DNA of 64,000 bases, from contig NZ_OY759867.1 of assembly GCF_963662805.1 (NCBI RefSeq), positions 186,001-250,000 on the forward strand, given 5' to 3'. This DNA comes from an uncultured Cohaesibacter sp. (GTDB lineage Bacteria; Pseudomonadota; Alphaproteobacteria; Rhizobiales; Cohaesibacteraceae). Position numbers and translations under genes: made by a program. Of the stretch, positions 45,834 to 54,395 are shown one piece after another; positions within the stretch are counted from its first letter, which is position 1; each line of letters opens with the position of its first letter. Below the pieces are notes generated by a model, which saw nothing but the letters and a program-made list of their open reading frames with translations, ran no database searches and was not told the DNA's origin.

Positions 45834-46265
45834 ATGTGTCCTGCATTTTCTGAAGAGATTGACCGCTTTCTTGATGTTTATCACGTCATGTCTTTCTCTA
45901 CAGTCTTAGACAAACAACCCTGGGCGGCCAGCCTTTTCTATGCATTTGATGCTCGGACCCGTCAGTTGGTCTATTTCACTGATGAAGCTACGCGCCACGG
46001 CAGGGCAAGTCTTGCCAATCACCGGGTGGCCGCCACCATAGCGCCACAGGAGCGAGACGTCTCGAAGATTTCAGGACTTCAGATCTCCGGCACCACGGTG
46101 CTACTGGCCGAAGATGATGCGGAAAAGGCCCGCACGGTTTTTGCAGACCGCTTTCCCGGTATCCCGACCAATCTGGCCCCGATCTGGGCGCTAAGACCTC
46201 TCTATATCAAGATGGTCGACAATGCGCGGGGCTTTGGCCACAAGCAAGAATGGACGGCAAGCTGA
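45834..46265 (+). CDS. Pyridoxamine-5'-phosphate-oxidase-fold FMN-binding protein (YhbP-like)
   Basis: A 143-residue protein with the split-barrel flavin-binding pattern: VMSFSTVLDKQPWAASLFYA, LVYFTDEATRHGRASLANH and a central QISGTTVLL strand. It resembles the YhbP/UPF0306 group, whose function is not established. It starts at ATG 45834 (MCPAFSEEID); the longer frame upstream overlaps the lyase gene out of frame. It lies 94 bp after the lyase gene with a hairpin between, so it may be only loosely tied to the operon. Confidence 0.75.
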   Translation: MCPAFSEEIDRFLDVYHVMSFSTVLDKQPWAASLFYAFDARTRQLVYFTDEATRHGRASLANHRVAATIAPQERDVSKISGLQISGTTVLLAEDDAEKARTVFADRFPGIPTNLAPIWALRPLYIKMVDNARGFGHKQEWTAS

Positions 46266-46295
46266 TAACTGTCTGGCTCTTAACTGTCTGGCTCT
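46266..46295. repeat. Perfect 15-bp tandem duplication
   Basis: TAACTGTCTGGCTCT occurs twice back to back (46266-46280 and 46281-46295), starting within the stop codon of the FMN-binding gene. Probably a simple slippage duplication. Confidence 0.8.
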
Positions 46296-46853
46296 GAGGC
46301 GCATACTGCCGCGTTTGATGAGAGAAACCGGGAACCTGTTTGACGTGCCGTTTCAGACAAAGACTTCTGTACGGAAGACCATATTGGTTTGATTGACCAG
46401 TCTTGGCTGTTAACTCTCATAGGCGCGGCGAGCCAGATGAATTATAGTCTGACAGTAAGTTCCGCGATCGATATTCCAAAGCAAGAGCTGTGGGGTAATA
46501 TGCAGGGACACCGTTGGCTTCAAAACATGTTGCGAAGTGCTCGATAGGATAGGCGAGCTACCAAAAATCTCGATAGATATTTATATTCATCGTGGTTGAC
46601 CGATGGGAAATCCTAAGTGGTAAAGGGCGGAGAGCAGACCTTAGCTGCGCATAGCAGGATTTGAAACCTATCACGCGTCGCGGACATCCAATGCGTATCA
46701 TTTGTATCGATCCGGGATATTGCCTTTGAAACATGATTTTGAGTTCGACATTAACGAGTGAAGCCGTGCTCCGATCACTGCTAGCGAAAACTCCGGAAGG
46801 TCTGTTTTTACTTTCAATTAAACGCAAATGGCTGTGGTAATGACGAATTTTCT
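46296..46853. other. Non-coding stretch
   Basis: About 560 bp without a supported gene. An 89-codon minus-strand frame at 46558-46827 lacks a ribosome site and recognisable features. I see nothing else in it. Confidence 0.45.
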
Positions 46854-47153
46854 TCAGTTTAAGAACCGATGAAAATACGTTAGGTGAATTTCAGCAAGAA
46901 TGTCTGAAAGCAACTTTGATTTTTCCATCAAAGCCTTTATGTCAGAAGACATGTCAGTACTCAGATCGTAACAAATATCTATGATCCGATTTTTGTAGAT
47001 TGGTGAAATTTCACCCAACCCGAGAGCATTGAAGTTGTCGATTTGCTGAAGTGAGCATTTACACATACCAATGAGGGCATAGTCGAGATCTCTCTTGTAA
47101 TTGATGATCTCGTTGTTGTTGGCTGCCTTGAGAGGGTATCTAACAACTGTCAT
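46854..47153 (-). CDS. Small hypothetical protein downstream of a chemoreceptor
   Basis: A 99-residue soluble protein, predicted largely helical, with two close cysteines (GMCKCSLQQIDNF). Composition is richer in Asn, Ile and Lys and the DNA more AT-rich than the neighbours. ATG 47153 has GGAA about nine bases upstream; a TTG five codons earlier is less likely. It follows the chemoreceptor gene on the same strand at about 80 bp, separated by an 11-bp-stem hairpin. I do not recognise the family. Confidence 0.6.
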   Translation of the reverse strand: MTVVRYPLKAANNNEIINYKRDLDYALIGMCKCSLQQIDNFNALGLGEISPIYKNRIIDICYDLSTDMSSDIKALMEKSKLLSDILAEIHLTYFHRFLN

Positions 47154-47185
47154 GAGTTTTGCTTCCAAAACTTTGATGGCATCGT

Positions 47186-47218
47186 CTCACTGAGGCGGGT
47201 GCTCCCTGCCTCAGTGAG
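47186..47218 (-). terminator. Strong hairpin after the chemoreceptor gene
   Basis: CTCACTGAGGC (47186-47196) pairs perfectly with GCCTCAGTGAG (47208-47218) over an 11-base loop, 17 bases beyond the chemoreceptor stop. No T-tract follows on the minus strand, so termination may be partial. Confidence 0.6.
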
Positions 47219-47234
47219 TCTACATTTCGATCAA

Positions 47235-49298
47235 TCAAGCGCTGCGAACCTGATCAATGAACTTGTTGACTTCGGCCCGGAGCATAGAGGACTGCTCGGC
47301 CAGTTCTTCAGAAGACGCCAACACCTGCGAGGATGCGCTGCCTGCTTCTTGCGATGCCTTGTTCACCTCGTAGATGTTCTGATTGACGAGTTCGGTCCCT
47401 TTTGCTGCTTGATGAATATTGCCAGCAACTTCATTGATGGCAGCAGTCTGTTCCTCCATGGCAGCAGCTACTGCGGCAGAGATTTCATTCAAGCGGACAA
47501 TCACATGACTGACATCGTCCATGGAGTGGGATGCATGGTTGGTGGCATTTTGCACTTCCTGAATCTGAAGGGCGATTTCCTCAGTTGCCTTGGTTGTCTG
47601 ACTGGCCAGTTGCTTGACTTCACCTGCGACCACAGCGAAGCCCTTACCTGCTTCTCCTGCGCGTGCGGACTCGATCGTCGCGTTCAGGGCAAGAAGGTTG
47701 GTCTGTTCTGCAATCGAAGAAATAACTTCCACAACCTTGCCGATGCTGGTAGCGGTGTCGGACAGAAGTGACATCTGTTTGTTGGTCGATCCTACCTTCT
47801 CGACGGCCTCACTGGCTGCCTTGGAAGCTTGGGCAATCTGCTGGCTAATCTCGGCAATGGTGCTGGTCATTTCTTCTGTCGCCGTTGCGATGGTTTGCAC
47901 ACTGCTGGTGGTCTGCTGCGAGGAGGAGGCTGCCTGTGTAGCCTGCTCAAGCGTCAGATTGCTGACATCAGTCATGGCTTGCGCGCTAGCATTCAGCTCG
48001 ACCGAGTTGGACGATACCGCCTGCACGATGCCACCAACTTGCTGCTCGAACTCGTCAGCCATCTGCATCATCAGTTTGCGCTTGTCCTCTTCGGCCTTGC
48101 GCTTAAGCTCCTGTTGCTCGGCTTCCAGCTGTTTTGCCTTGATGATATTCTGTTTGAAGACCTCAACCGCGGCGGACATCTTGCCCACTTCGTCGCCGCG
48201 GCCCTGTCCCGGAATGGCTGACTCCAGATCATCATTTGCCAAGCGATCCATCGAGACCGTCAGCGCGTTGACCGGGCGGGTAATCCCAAGAGCGATCACA
48301 ACCGCAAACACCAGTCCGACACCCAGAGCAATCGCAGCCGTGGTAAGCAGGCCGGTCTCCGAACCAGACAAGCCGTCTTGCACCTCTTGCGACATGGCTC
48401 TGGCGTCTGACTTGGAGTCACGCGCAACAGTGCGGATCGTTGAAAAAATGAGGTTGGTCGAGGGGTCCAACTTGGAGGAACGAACGTCTTCACGCTCATT
48501 GATCAACTGGACTAGGTCTTCAATTTTGCTCGAGTAATCCGACGCTTTGCCGTTGAGCTCATCGACAATAGTCTGTTGGGAGAAGCTGGTTTGCACCTTA
48601 GAAATGGCGTCCAACTCATTATTGAATGCAGTCAATTCAGTCTGTGCGATAGACAAGGCTTCATCGCTCGCGTCAGCAATGAATTGAAGATAATTGAAGC
48701 GGCTCAGAAGCAGATGCTTTTCTGCTGCGTCAGAATGCTGCAGCAGCTCAATATTTCCGTTGGTGACGGCTTTGTGTTCCAAATCAGCCAGAAGACGACG
48801 GATTTCATCTCCGGTCGGGCGAATTTGATTATCGACCAGATCATTTCGGCGACTGATGATGCCTGAAACCGTCTCGAAGCCACCTTTGTAGGTTTCCAAG
48901 GCATCTGAAATCCGATTCAGTTCGTCCTGTCGCTCTGGATTGGCAATCGCGGCCAAAGCCTGACGGTGCAGTTCTTTGACGCGGTCATACTGCTCGGAGA
49001 AGGTATTTTTTTCTTTATCCCCCGACGTCAGAAAATAGCGCCGTTGCGCCAGCTGCATTTCGGTCACTTCAACACCGAGATCGGCGATCAGGATCGCATC
49101 AGACGACATTTTGTCAAACTGGGTGAACTGCTCGCCCTGATCCCTGAAAGCGAACAGGCTCGTCGCAGTGATGAACAGCATCAGGGCAATCTGAACCAGA
49201 AAACCCGCATAGATGCGATGCCCAATTTTAAACTTGGACAGGAAGTTGCTTTCGCGTACCGGCTTGGCCGCGTCAATGACAGTTTGTGTCGCTTTCAT
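47235..49298 (-). CDS. Methyl-accepting chemotaxis protein
   Basis: A 687-residue chemoreceptor. TM1 is near residues 30-50 and TM2 near 315-340; the ~265-residue periplasmic helical region between them is the size of an HBM (helical bimodular) sensor. HAMP follows (~340-395), then a signalling hairpin with the conserved tip EQTNLLALNATIESARAGE. No C-terminal CheR-tethering pentapeptide is visible (ends FIDQVRSA). Its ligand is unknown. A 99-residue gene of unknown role follows. Confidence 0.93.
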   Translation of the reverse strand: MKATQTVIDAAKPVRESNFLSKFKIGHRIYAGFLVQIALMLFITATSLFAFRDQGEQFTQFDKMSSDAILIADLGVEVTEMQLAQRRYFLTSGDKEKNTFSEQYDRVKELHRQALAAIANPERQDELNRISDALETYKGGFETVSGIISRRNDLVDNQIRPTGDEIRRLLADLEHKAVTNGNIELLQHSDAAEKHLLLSRFNYLQFIADASDEALSIAQTELTAFNNELDAISKVQTSFSQQTIVDELNGKASDYSSKIEDLVQLINEREDVRSSKLDPSTNLIFSTIRTVARDSKSDARAMSQEVQDGLSGSETGLLTTAAIALGVGLVFAVVIALGITRPVNALTVSMDRLANDDLESAIPGQGRGDEVGKMSAAVEVFKQNIIKAKQLEAEQQELKRKAEEDKRKLMMQMADEFEQQVGGIVQAVSSNSVELNASAQAMTDVSNLTLEQATQAASSSQQTTSSVQTIATATEEMTSTIAEISQQIAQASKAASEAVEKVGSTNKQMSLLSDTATSIGKVVEVISSIAEQTNLLALNATIESARAGEAGKGFAVVAGEVKQLASQTTKATEEIALQIQEVQNATNHASHSMDDVSHVIVRLNEISAAVAAAMEEQTAAINEVAGNIHQAAKGTELVNQNIYEVNKASQEAGSASSQVLASSEELAEQSSMLRAEVNKFIDQVRSA

Positions 49299-50022
49299 TG
49301 GTGGAATCTCCGAGCAAAACCCCGTCTGGGGAAAGGCAATTTTGAAGTTGTATGACCTCCAGCCGCACTTGATTTCATCAATAAAAAAATATTAACGCTC
49401 GGGATCGGTAAAAAGTGCTGAAAATTTTAGGTTTATTTTATTTATATTGTCCAAGAAAGAACATTTTGAATGTTGAATATTTTCAGTTTATTGTCGAAGT
49501 CAGCCCAGTTTGGAGAGGTAAAGAAATTTCGTCGCCTCACGTTAGGTCATGCGCTCGACTTTTGTTGAAAACCGCTTTTGCCTTGATCGTGTTGTCCTGT
49601 CGATGGAGGTGAGACCTCATGGATAAGCCCAGTTTCAGCGTTTAACCAAGGTGTGTTGCTCTGTTTTAGTTCTTTCTGGTGGCTGATCTCTCCCGCAGTT
49701 ATTCGCGCGAGACGAATGGCAGCTTTCGGAAAATTCTACTCTTACCAATATTTATGGATAAATGACCGATAGGGCCGAAAATAATATCTCGCCCGTATCG
49801 GGCCAATAAAAGGCGGATTCCTCTGTGGTTCAACAAAGGGGTGTCCGAAGCTGAGGCCCTTTCTTTTCGTTGCGATTATTCTACCTTGTATATCCAGGCG
49901 AGCGTTGGAGGTATTTTGAGCGGGCGAGCATCTTAACATCGCGTTCTATCGGTGGTTCTGACGCAAATTTTCACAAGTTCCAATTTTCTGTGCCCTTGTG
50001 CCCAAGATGATGCCGGGCGTGT
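49299..50022. other. AT-rich non-coding stretch
   Basis: 724 bp with no supported gene; two short frames (49415-49612 and 49742-49939) have no motifs or ribosome sites. It must contain the chemoreceptor promoter near 49300-49450, which is AT-rich. Nothing else stands out. Confidence 0.45.
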
Positions 50023-50679
50023 CTATTTCCTGACGACTCCCTCGCGCCAGGCATAAACGGCTGCCTGTGTGCGGTCGGTCAGGTAAAGCTTGCTCAGAAT
50101 GTTGCTGACATGAGACTTGACCGTTTTTTCTGAAATGCCAAGTTGGCTGGCAATATCCTGATTGGAAAGCCCCTCCGCGATGCAGAGCAGCACTTCCATC
50201 TCCCTTCCTGTCAGATCATCATGAAACTGGTCGTCCTCGGACTTGCCTTGCCTTTCCTGCATGACGACGGAGACCAGCGCCTTGGCAACGCGCGGGCTGA
50301 TCGTGCTCTCGCCAAGGGCTGCCTTTCTGACCGTTCGGATCAAGTCATCCGGCGTCGTGTCCTTGAGGATGTAGGAAATAGCTCCGGCCTGAGTAAGCGG
50401 GACAACCTGTTCGTCGCCCTCGTGAGAGGTGACCATCACGATCTGGCTGCGAGGGCTGATCTTCTTGATCTGCCTTACCGTTTCCACTGCGGGCAGGTTT
50501 GGCATGAAAAGATCGAGCAGGACCACATCGGGTGCATGCTTGCGGGCAGCCGCGATCGCCTCCAGCCCTCCGGAAACGGAAGCGAGAATGTCGATATCCT
50601 CGGCTGTTGACAGAAAGGCTGTCAGTCCCTTGCGGACCATTGCATGATCATCCGCCAGAATGAGTGTTATCCTATTCAT
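50023..50679 (-). CDS. NarL/FixJ-type response regulator
   Basis: A 218-residue two-domain regulator: receiver domain (ILADDHAMVRKGL; phosphoacceptor in VVLLDLFMPNL; conserved Lys in ILKDTTPDDL) and a LuxR-type helix-turn-helix (LTGREMEVLLCIAEGLSNQD, ISEKTVKSHVSNIL). Two adjacent ATGs (50682 and 50679) overlap the kinase gene end; I prefer 50679, seven bases from GAGG. The gene overlaps its kinase by 8-11 bases, forming a coupled pair. It resembles LiaR/VraR-type envelope stress regulators, and the divergent MipA-like and RND genes are likely targets. Confidence 0.93.
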   Translation of the reverse strand: MNRITLILADDHAMVRKGLTAFLSTAEDIDILASVSGGLEAIAAARKHAPDVVLLDLFMPNLPAVETVRQIKKISPRSQIVMVTSHEGDEQVVPLTQAGAISYILKDTTPDDLIRTVRKAALGESTISPRVAKALVSVVMQERQGKSEDDQFHDDLTGREMEVLLCIAEGLSNQDIASQLGISEKTVKSHVSNILSKLYLTDRTQAAVYAWREGVVRK

Positions 50680-52126
50680 CATCGAGCCTCTTCCATGATA
50701 GCCGGATTGTTGTTCCCGACATTCTGGAGCTGTCAATGTCGAGCCTGCCGTCTGGAAGGTCGCCCGCCCTGTCCTTCATGAAGCCGAGCCCCATGCCACC
50801 GGACACCTTTTCCACGTCGAAGCCGGTTCCATTGTCTTCGATCACCACGACAATCCGGTCCGTATCGATTCCGGATGAAATCGCAAGCCGCGACGCTCTG
50901 CCATGCTTTACGGCATTCATGAGTGCTTCATGGATGATCCTCATCACATGATGCTCGGTTCCGGGATGGAAGCGGTCCAGTTTTTTGAGGTTCAGATCGA
51001 TCTGAACATCAAACCGCCTGACGAAGTCCTCGGCAACCAGCCTGATGCGCTCGGGCAGGGATGTCGGGTTGATCTCGGCCGGCTGCAACTGGGTGATGAT
51101 CTCCATCAGATCATGCTGGGCCTCCCGGGTGATGGTCTCGGCTTCCCGGACATGTTCGCCAGCAACCTCCATAGCAACGGGCTTTGACTTGACGGTTGCC
51201 AACTGCAGCCCAAGAGCAAAGAGCTTCTGTTTGACGGTATCATGCAGTTCTCGGGCAACACGGGTGCGTTCGTTGCTGATCGCCAGATCCTGCCGCAGGT
51301 GGACGAACATTTCCAGATCATGAGCCATGCCGTTGAGATGGTCTCCATGCCGTGCGAGTACGTCATCACTGTTGAGGGCAATGCGGGATGAAAAGTCTCC
51401 TTCCCGCCATTTCTCCGTCACCTCATTGATCTTCTGTAACTGACGTTTGACGTAACGCGATGCCAGCAGGCCGCAGGAAATGCCGATCGGGACAGACAGG
51501 GCGAAGACGTAGCTCCAGGTGAAGAGGAGAAAATCCACGACGCTCCTGATCTGGACCCATGGACTGAAGCGGGCGATGAACAGAATATTCAACCGGCCGA
51601 CAATTTTCTGCTCACCGTCCAGAATGGGAAAATCGATCCAAGCTGTTCCCTGATTATCCAGCCATACGACCCGATCTTTTCCGGGCGTCTTTTCCGATTG
51701 CTGTCTGAACCGCTCAGAGATGTCCTTCGGCATGCTCTCCGGATCGGAAAGCAGCACATTTCCCTGTCGATCCAGAATGCGAATATAGGCTTCCGGATTG
51801 CTCGAATTGGTGATGCGGTAGATGGAGGGGCCGGTTCCCTGTTCCATATTGACAAGGCTGTCTCTGATCTCGTCCGCCGCCTCAGCAAGCCAGTTCTGCT
51901 GGCTGGCATTCAATATCGCCTGTTCAGTAACCCGTCTCTCGGCCGCGACCGTACGCTCGATTGTCTCAAGCGTGCGCGTTGAATGAAAGTCACTATAGTC
52001 CGACAGGCCATAGAGAATGATGACGAGCATCAGCATCGCCAGAAAAGCGAGCAGAGTGTAACTGACGGCCAGCTGAAACCACAGCCTCCTGACAAGCTTT
52101 CTGCAAAGATCGATCCGGTTATTCAT
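50672..52126 (-). CDS. NarL-type sensor histidine kinase (HisKA_3)
   Basis: A 484-residue membrane kinase with TM1 (~15-40), a ~150-residue periplasmic sensor region, TM2 (~195-222), HAMP-like linker, a HisKA_3 dimerisation domain with RVARELHDTVKQKLFALGLQ (phospho-His in ELHD) and a HATPase domain with IEDNGTGFD and GGMGLGFMKDRA. It phosphorylates the adjacent response regulator. The start at 52126 (MNNRIDLCRK) is the first ATG; a TTG six codons upstream is possible. It is divergent from the MipA-like gene across 156 bp. Confidence 0.92.
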   Translation of the reverse strand: MNNRIDLCRKLVRRLWFQLAVSYTLLAFLAMLMLVIILYGLSDYSDFHSTRTLETIERTVAAERRVTEQAILNASQQNWLAEAADEIRDSLVNMEQGTGPSIYRITNSSNPEAYIRILDRQGNVLLSDPESMPKDISERFRQQSEKTPGKDRVVWLDNQGTAWIDFPILDGEQKIVGRLNILFIARFSPWVQIRSVVDFLLFTWSYVFALSVPIGISCGLLASRYVKRQLQKINEVTEKWREGDFSSRIALNSDDVLARHGDHLNGMAHDLEMFVHLRQDLAISNERTRVARELHDTVKQKLFALGLQLATVKSKPVAMEVAGEHVREAETITREAQHDLMEIITQLQPAEINPTSLPERIRLVAEDFVRRFDVQIDLNLKKLDRFHPGTEHHVMRIIHEALMNAVKHGRASRLAISSGIDTDRIVVVIEDNGTGFDVEKVSGGMGLGFMKDRAGDLPDGRLDIDSSRMSGTTIRLSWKRLDDE

Positions 52127-52282
52127 GCCGTCATTCTCGCACAATCTTTGCTGAAAGGGATCCGACCTGAGACTGAGACCAAATTTTTATCCCTCAGACC
52201 TGAGACCGATGTGCATGGTTCAGACCAGCTTCATACTCGGGGCAAAGACGTCCTGAAATTGCTAAGTTGAAGAGGTAAACAC

Positions 52283-53113
52283 ATGTTTCTCAAGCAAAGC
52301 CCGTCGCTGCTCATTTCTTTGCCAATGGTCGCCTTCATGCTCACGGGCGTTGCCCGCGCAGCAGACCTTGATCAAGGGGATTCTCCTGCGCTTTCCAATT
52401 GGTACCAGTCCTACAAACCAACCGAAAATGACTGGAACATCGCCGTTGGCGCCGGTGTAATGTATGCACCCAAATATGAAGGGTCCGATAATTTCGGGGC
52501 TATCCCCATTCCCGATATCTCCGTCGAATACAAGGACGGTCTCTTCTTTGCCAACGCCTTTGATGGCATCGGCAGCTACTTCCTTCAGGGAGAACAATAT
52601 AAGGTTGGTGCTTCGATCGGGTTCGATCTGGGGAGAAGAGAAAAGGACGACAAGAAAAACCTGCGAGGGATGGGCAACATCGAGATGAGCCCGACAGCCA
52701 ACCTGATGGGTGAATACAAATTCGGGCCGGTGCAGCTTTCGGGTAAGATCTCAAGGGGTAGCGAGGACTATGGTACGACCGGGGAGTTTGATGTCGGCAC
52801 CATGGTCCCTGTCACCGAAAAGCTCATGCTGATGGGCTCGGTTGGCGCAACGGTTGCCGATGATGCTCATATGAAAAGCTTTTTTGGCGTGTCCGCAGCA
52901 CAGTCTGCAGCGTCCGGCTATTCCAAATATGATGCGGGCGCGGGGGTTAAGTCGGTAGGCGTCGCTCTGGGGGCCTTCTACTCGCTTTCTGATCACTGGG
53001 ACGCAAAGCTATTAGTGAAGGCAGACCATCTGCTTGGCGATGCAGCCGACAGTCCAATCACCAAGCAGGAATTCCAGCCAGCGGTGATGTTCTCGACCAG
53101 CTACAAATTTTAG
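52283..53113 (+). CDS. MipA/OmpV-family outer-membrane protein
   Basis: A 276-residue protein with signal peptide (MFLKQSPSLLISLPMVAFML, cleavage after ARA) and a beta-barrel pattern: WNIAVGAGVMYAPKYEGSDN, IPIPDISVEYKDGLFFANAF, ending FSTSYKF with terminal phenylalanine. MipA was described as a scaffold between murein synthase and hydrolase in E. coli; OmpV proteins are also linked to osmotic and antibiotic stress. It lies between a divergent two-component pair and a downstream RND pump, which suggests all form an envelope-stress unit. Confidence 0.9.
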   Translation: MFLKQSPSLLISLPMVAFMLTGVARAADLDQGDSPALSNWYQSYKPTENDWNIAVGAGVMYAPKYEGSDNFGAIPIPDISVEYKDGLFFANAFDGIGSYFLQGEQYKVGASIGFDLGRREKDDKKNLRGMGNIEMSPTANLMGEYKFGPVQLSGKISRGSEDYGTTGEFDVGTMVPVTEKLMLMGSVGATVADDAHMKSFFGVSAAQSAASGYSKYDAGAGVKSVGVALGAFYSLSDHWDAKLLVKADHLLGDAADSPITKQEFQPAVMFSTSYKF

Positions 53114-53312
53114 AACATTCTTTTACAAGAGAAATGCTTTCCCGAGGAGCCCTGTCGAACCTGCTGCACAGTATGTTTCGACCTGATGCCAGGGCGTTTG
53201 TCGTTCTGTCTGCTCCACTTAGGTCCCATCGAGCCATATCCCACCCCTACGTACTTGTTAAGCAAGGCGGGGCTTGATGGGACCATCAATCTGTCTGCAT
53301 GGTTGGAATGAA

Positions 53313-54395
53313 ATGAAAAAAGCCACTCCGGTCGCGGCTGTCGTTGCAGTCGTGATGATTGTTCTTGCCGGATTTGTCCTGATGGCCATGCGCAGGGAAC
53401 AACCACCCGGGCAGCAGACGTCGATTTCCCCCCAGATCACACTGACCGTCACGGAAACCCGGATCAGAAAGGTCGACTGGCCCGAGATGATCAAGGCATC
53501 AGGCAGTATCTTTGCCTGGCATGAAGCGCTTGTTTCCGCCCAACTGTCCGGGCTCCAGCTGATCGAGGTTCGCGCCGAAGCCGGGGACCGCGTTCGCAAG
53601 GGCCAGATTCTGGCGCGGCTGGAAACAAGAATGCTCTATGCGGAATATGCCGAACTGAAAGCCAACTGGATTTCTGCCGAAGCCAACAGGGAACGCGCCC
53701 TCAGGCTGCAGAAAACGAGGTCAATCAGTGAGAAGGCCGTCGATGATGCGATCAATCTGGCAAGCGTGGCAAAGGCCAAGCTGGATGCGAAATCGCTGCA
53801 ACTGGACTATTCCGACATTCTCGCACCCGATGACGGCACAATCAGCTCGCGCAGTGCTTCTCTTGGCGCGGTGGTCAATGCGGGGGATGAGCTGTTCCGC
53901 ATCATCAGACAGGACAAGCTGGAATGGCTCGCCGAGCTGACGGCGGATCAGGCCCGACAGGTAGAACCCGGTCAGAGTGTCGTGCTGTCTCTTCCCGACG
54001 GATCCATTGCCGGAGGCACCGTCAGCAGGCTTGCCCCAACCTATAGTCAACAGACCCGCATGATCCCGCTTCATGTCGCGCTGGCGAAAACCCCCGCCTT
54101 GCGCCCGGGCATGTATGTCGGCGGACAGATCTTGCTCGGACAGGAAAATGTGTCCGCCCTGCCGACAAGAAGTCTGATCATTCGTGACGGCTACAGCTAT
54201 GTGTTCACGATTCAGGATCAAACAGACGGGCCAGTTGTCCGGCAGGTTCGCGTCGAGACCGGGCAGATCAACGGTGACGAGACGGCAATACAAACAGAAC
54301 TCGGGGAAACGGATCGCATCGTTTTGCAAGGAGCCGGTTTTCTCAATGACGGAGATCATGTGCGCGTTGTCAGCCAGGAAGGAACCGAGAGATGA
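53313..54395 (+). CDS. RND efflux periplasmic adaptor (membrane fusion protein)
   Basis: A 360-residue adaptor with an N-terminal membrane anchor (MKKATPVAAVVAVVMIVLAG), lipoyl halves around SAQLSGLQLIEVRAEAGDRV and ILAPDDGTISSRSASLGAVV, a short helical hairpin between them, and beta-barrel and membrane-proximal domains. It bridges the RND pump to an outer-membrane channel. ATG 53313 is preferred over an upstream ATG at 53274, which adds a non-hydrophobic stretch. The stop overlaps the pump start (ATGA). No outer-membrane channel gene is seen next to it. Confidence 0.9.
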   Translation: MKKATPVAAVVAVVMIVLAGFVLMAMRREQPPGQQTSISPQITLTVTETRIRKVDWPEMIKASGSIFAWHEALVSAQLSGLQLIEVRAEAGDRVRKGQILARLETRMLYAEYAELKANWISAEANRERALRLQKTRSISEKAVDDAINLASVAKAKLDAKSLQLDYSDILAPDDGTISSRSASLGAVVNAGDELFRIIRQDKLEWLAELTADQARQVEPGQSVVLSLPDGSIAGGTVSRLAPTYSQQTRMIPLHVALAKTPALRPGMYVGGQILLGQENVSALPTRSLIIRDGYSYVFTIQDQTDGPVVRQVRVETGQINGDETAIQTELGETDRIVLQGAGFLNDGDHVRVVSQEGTER

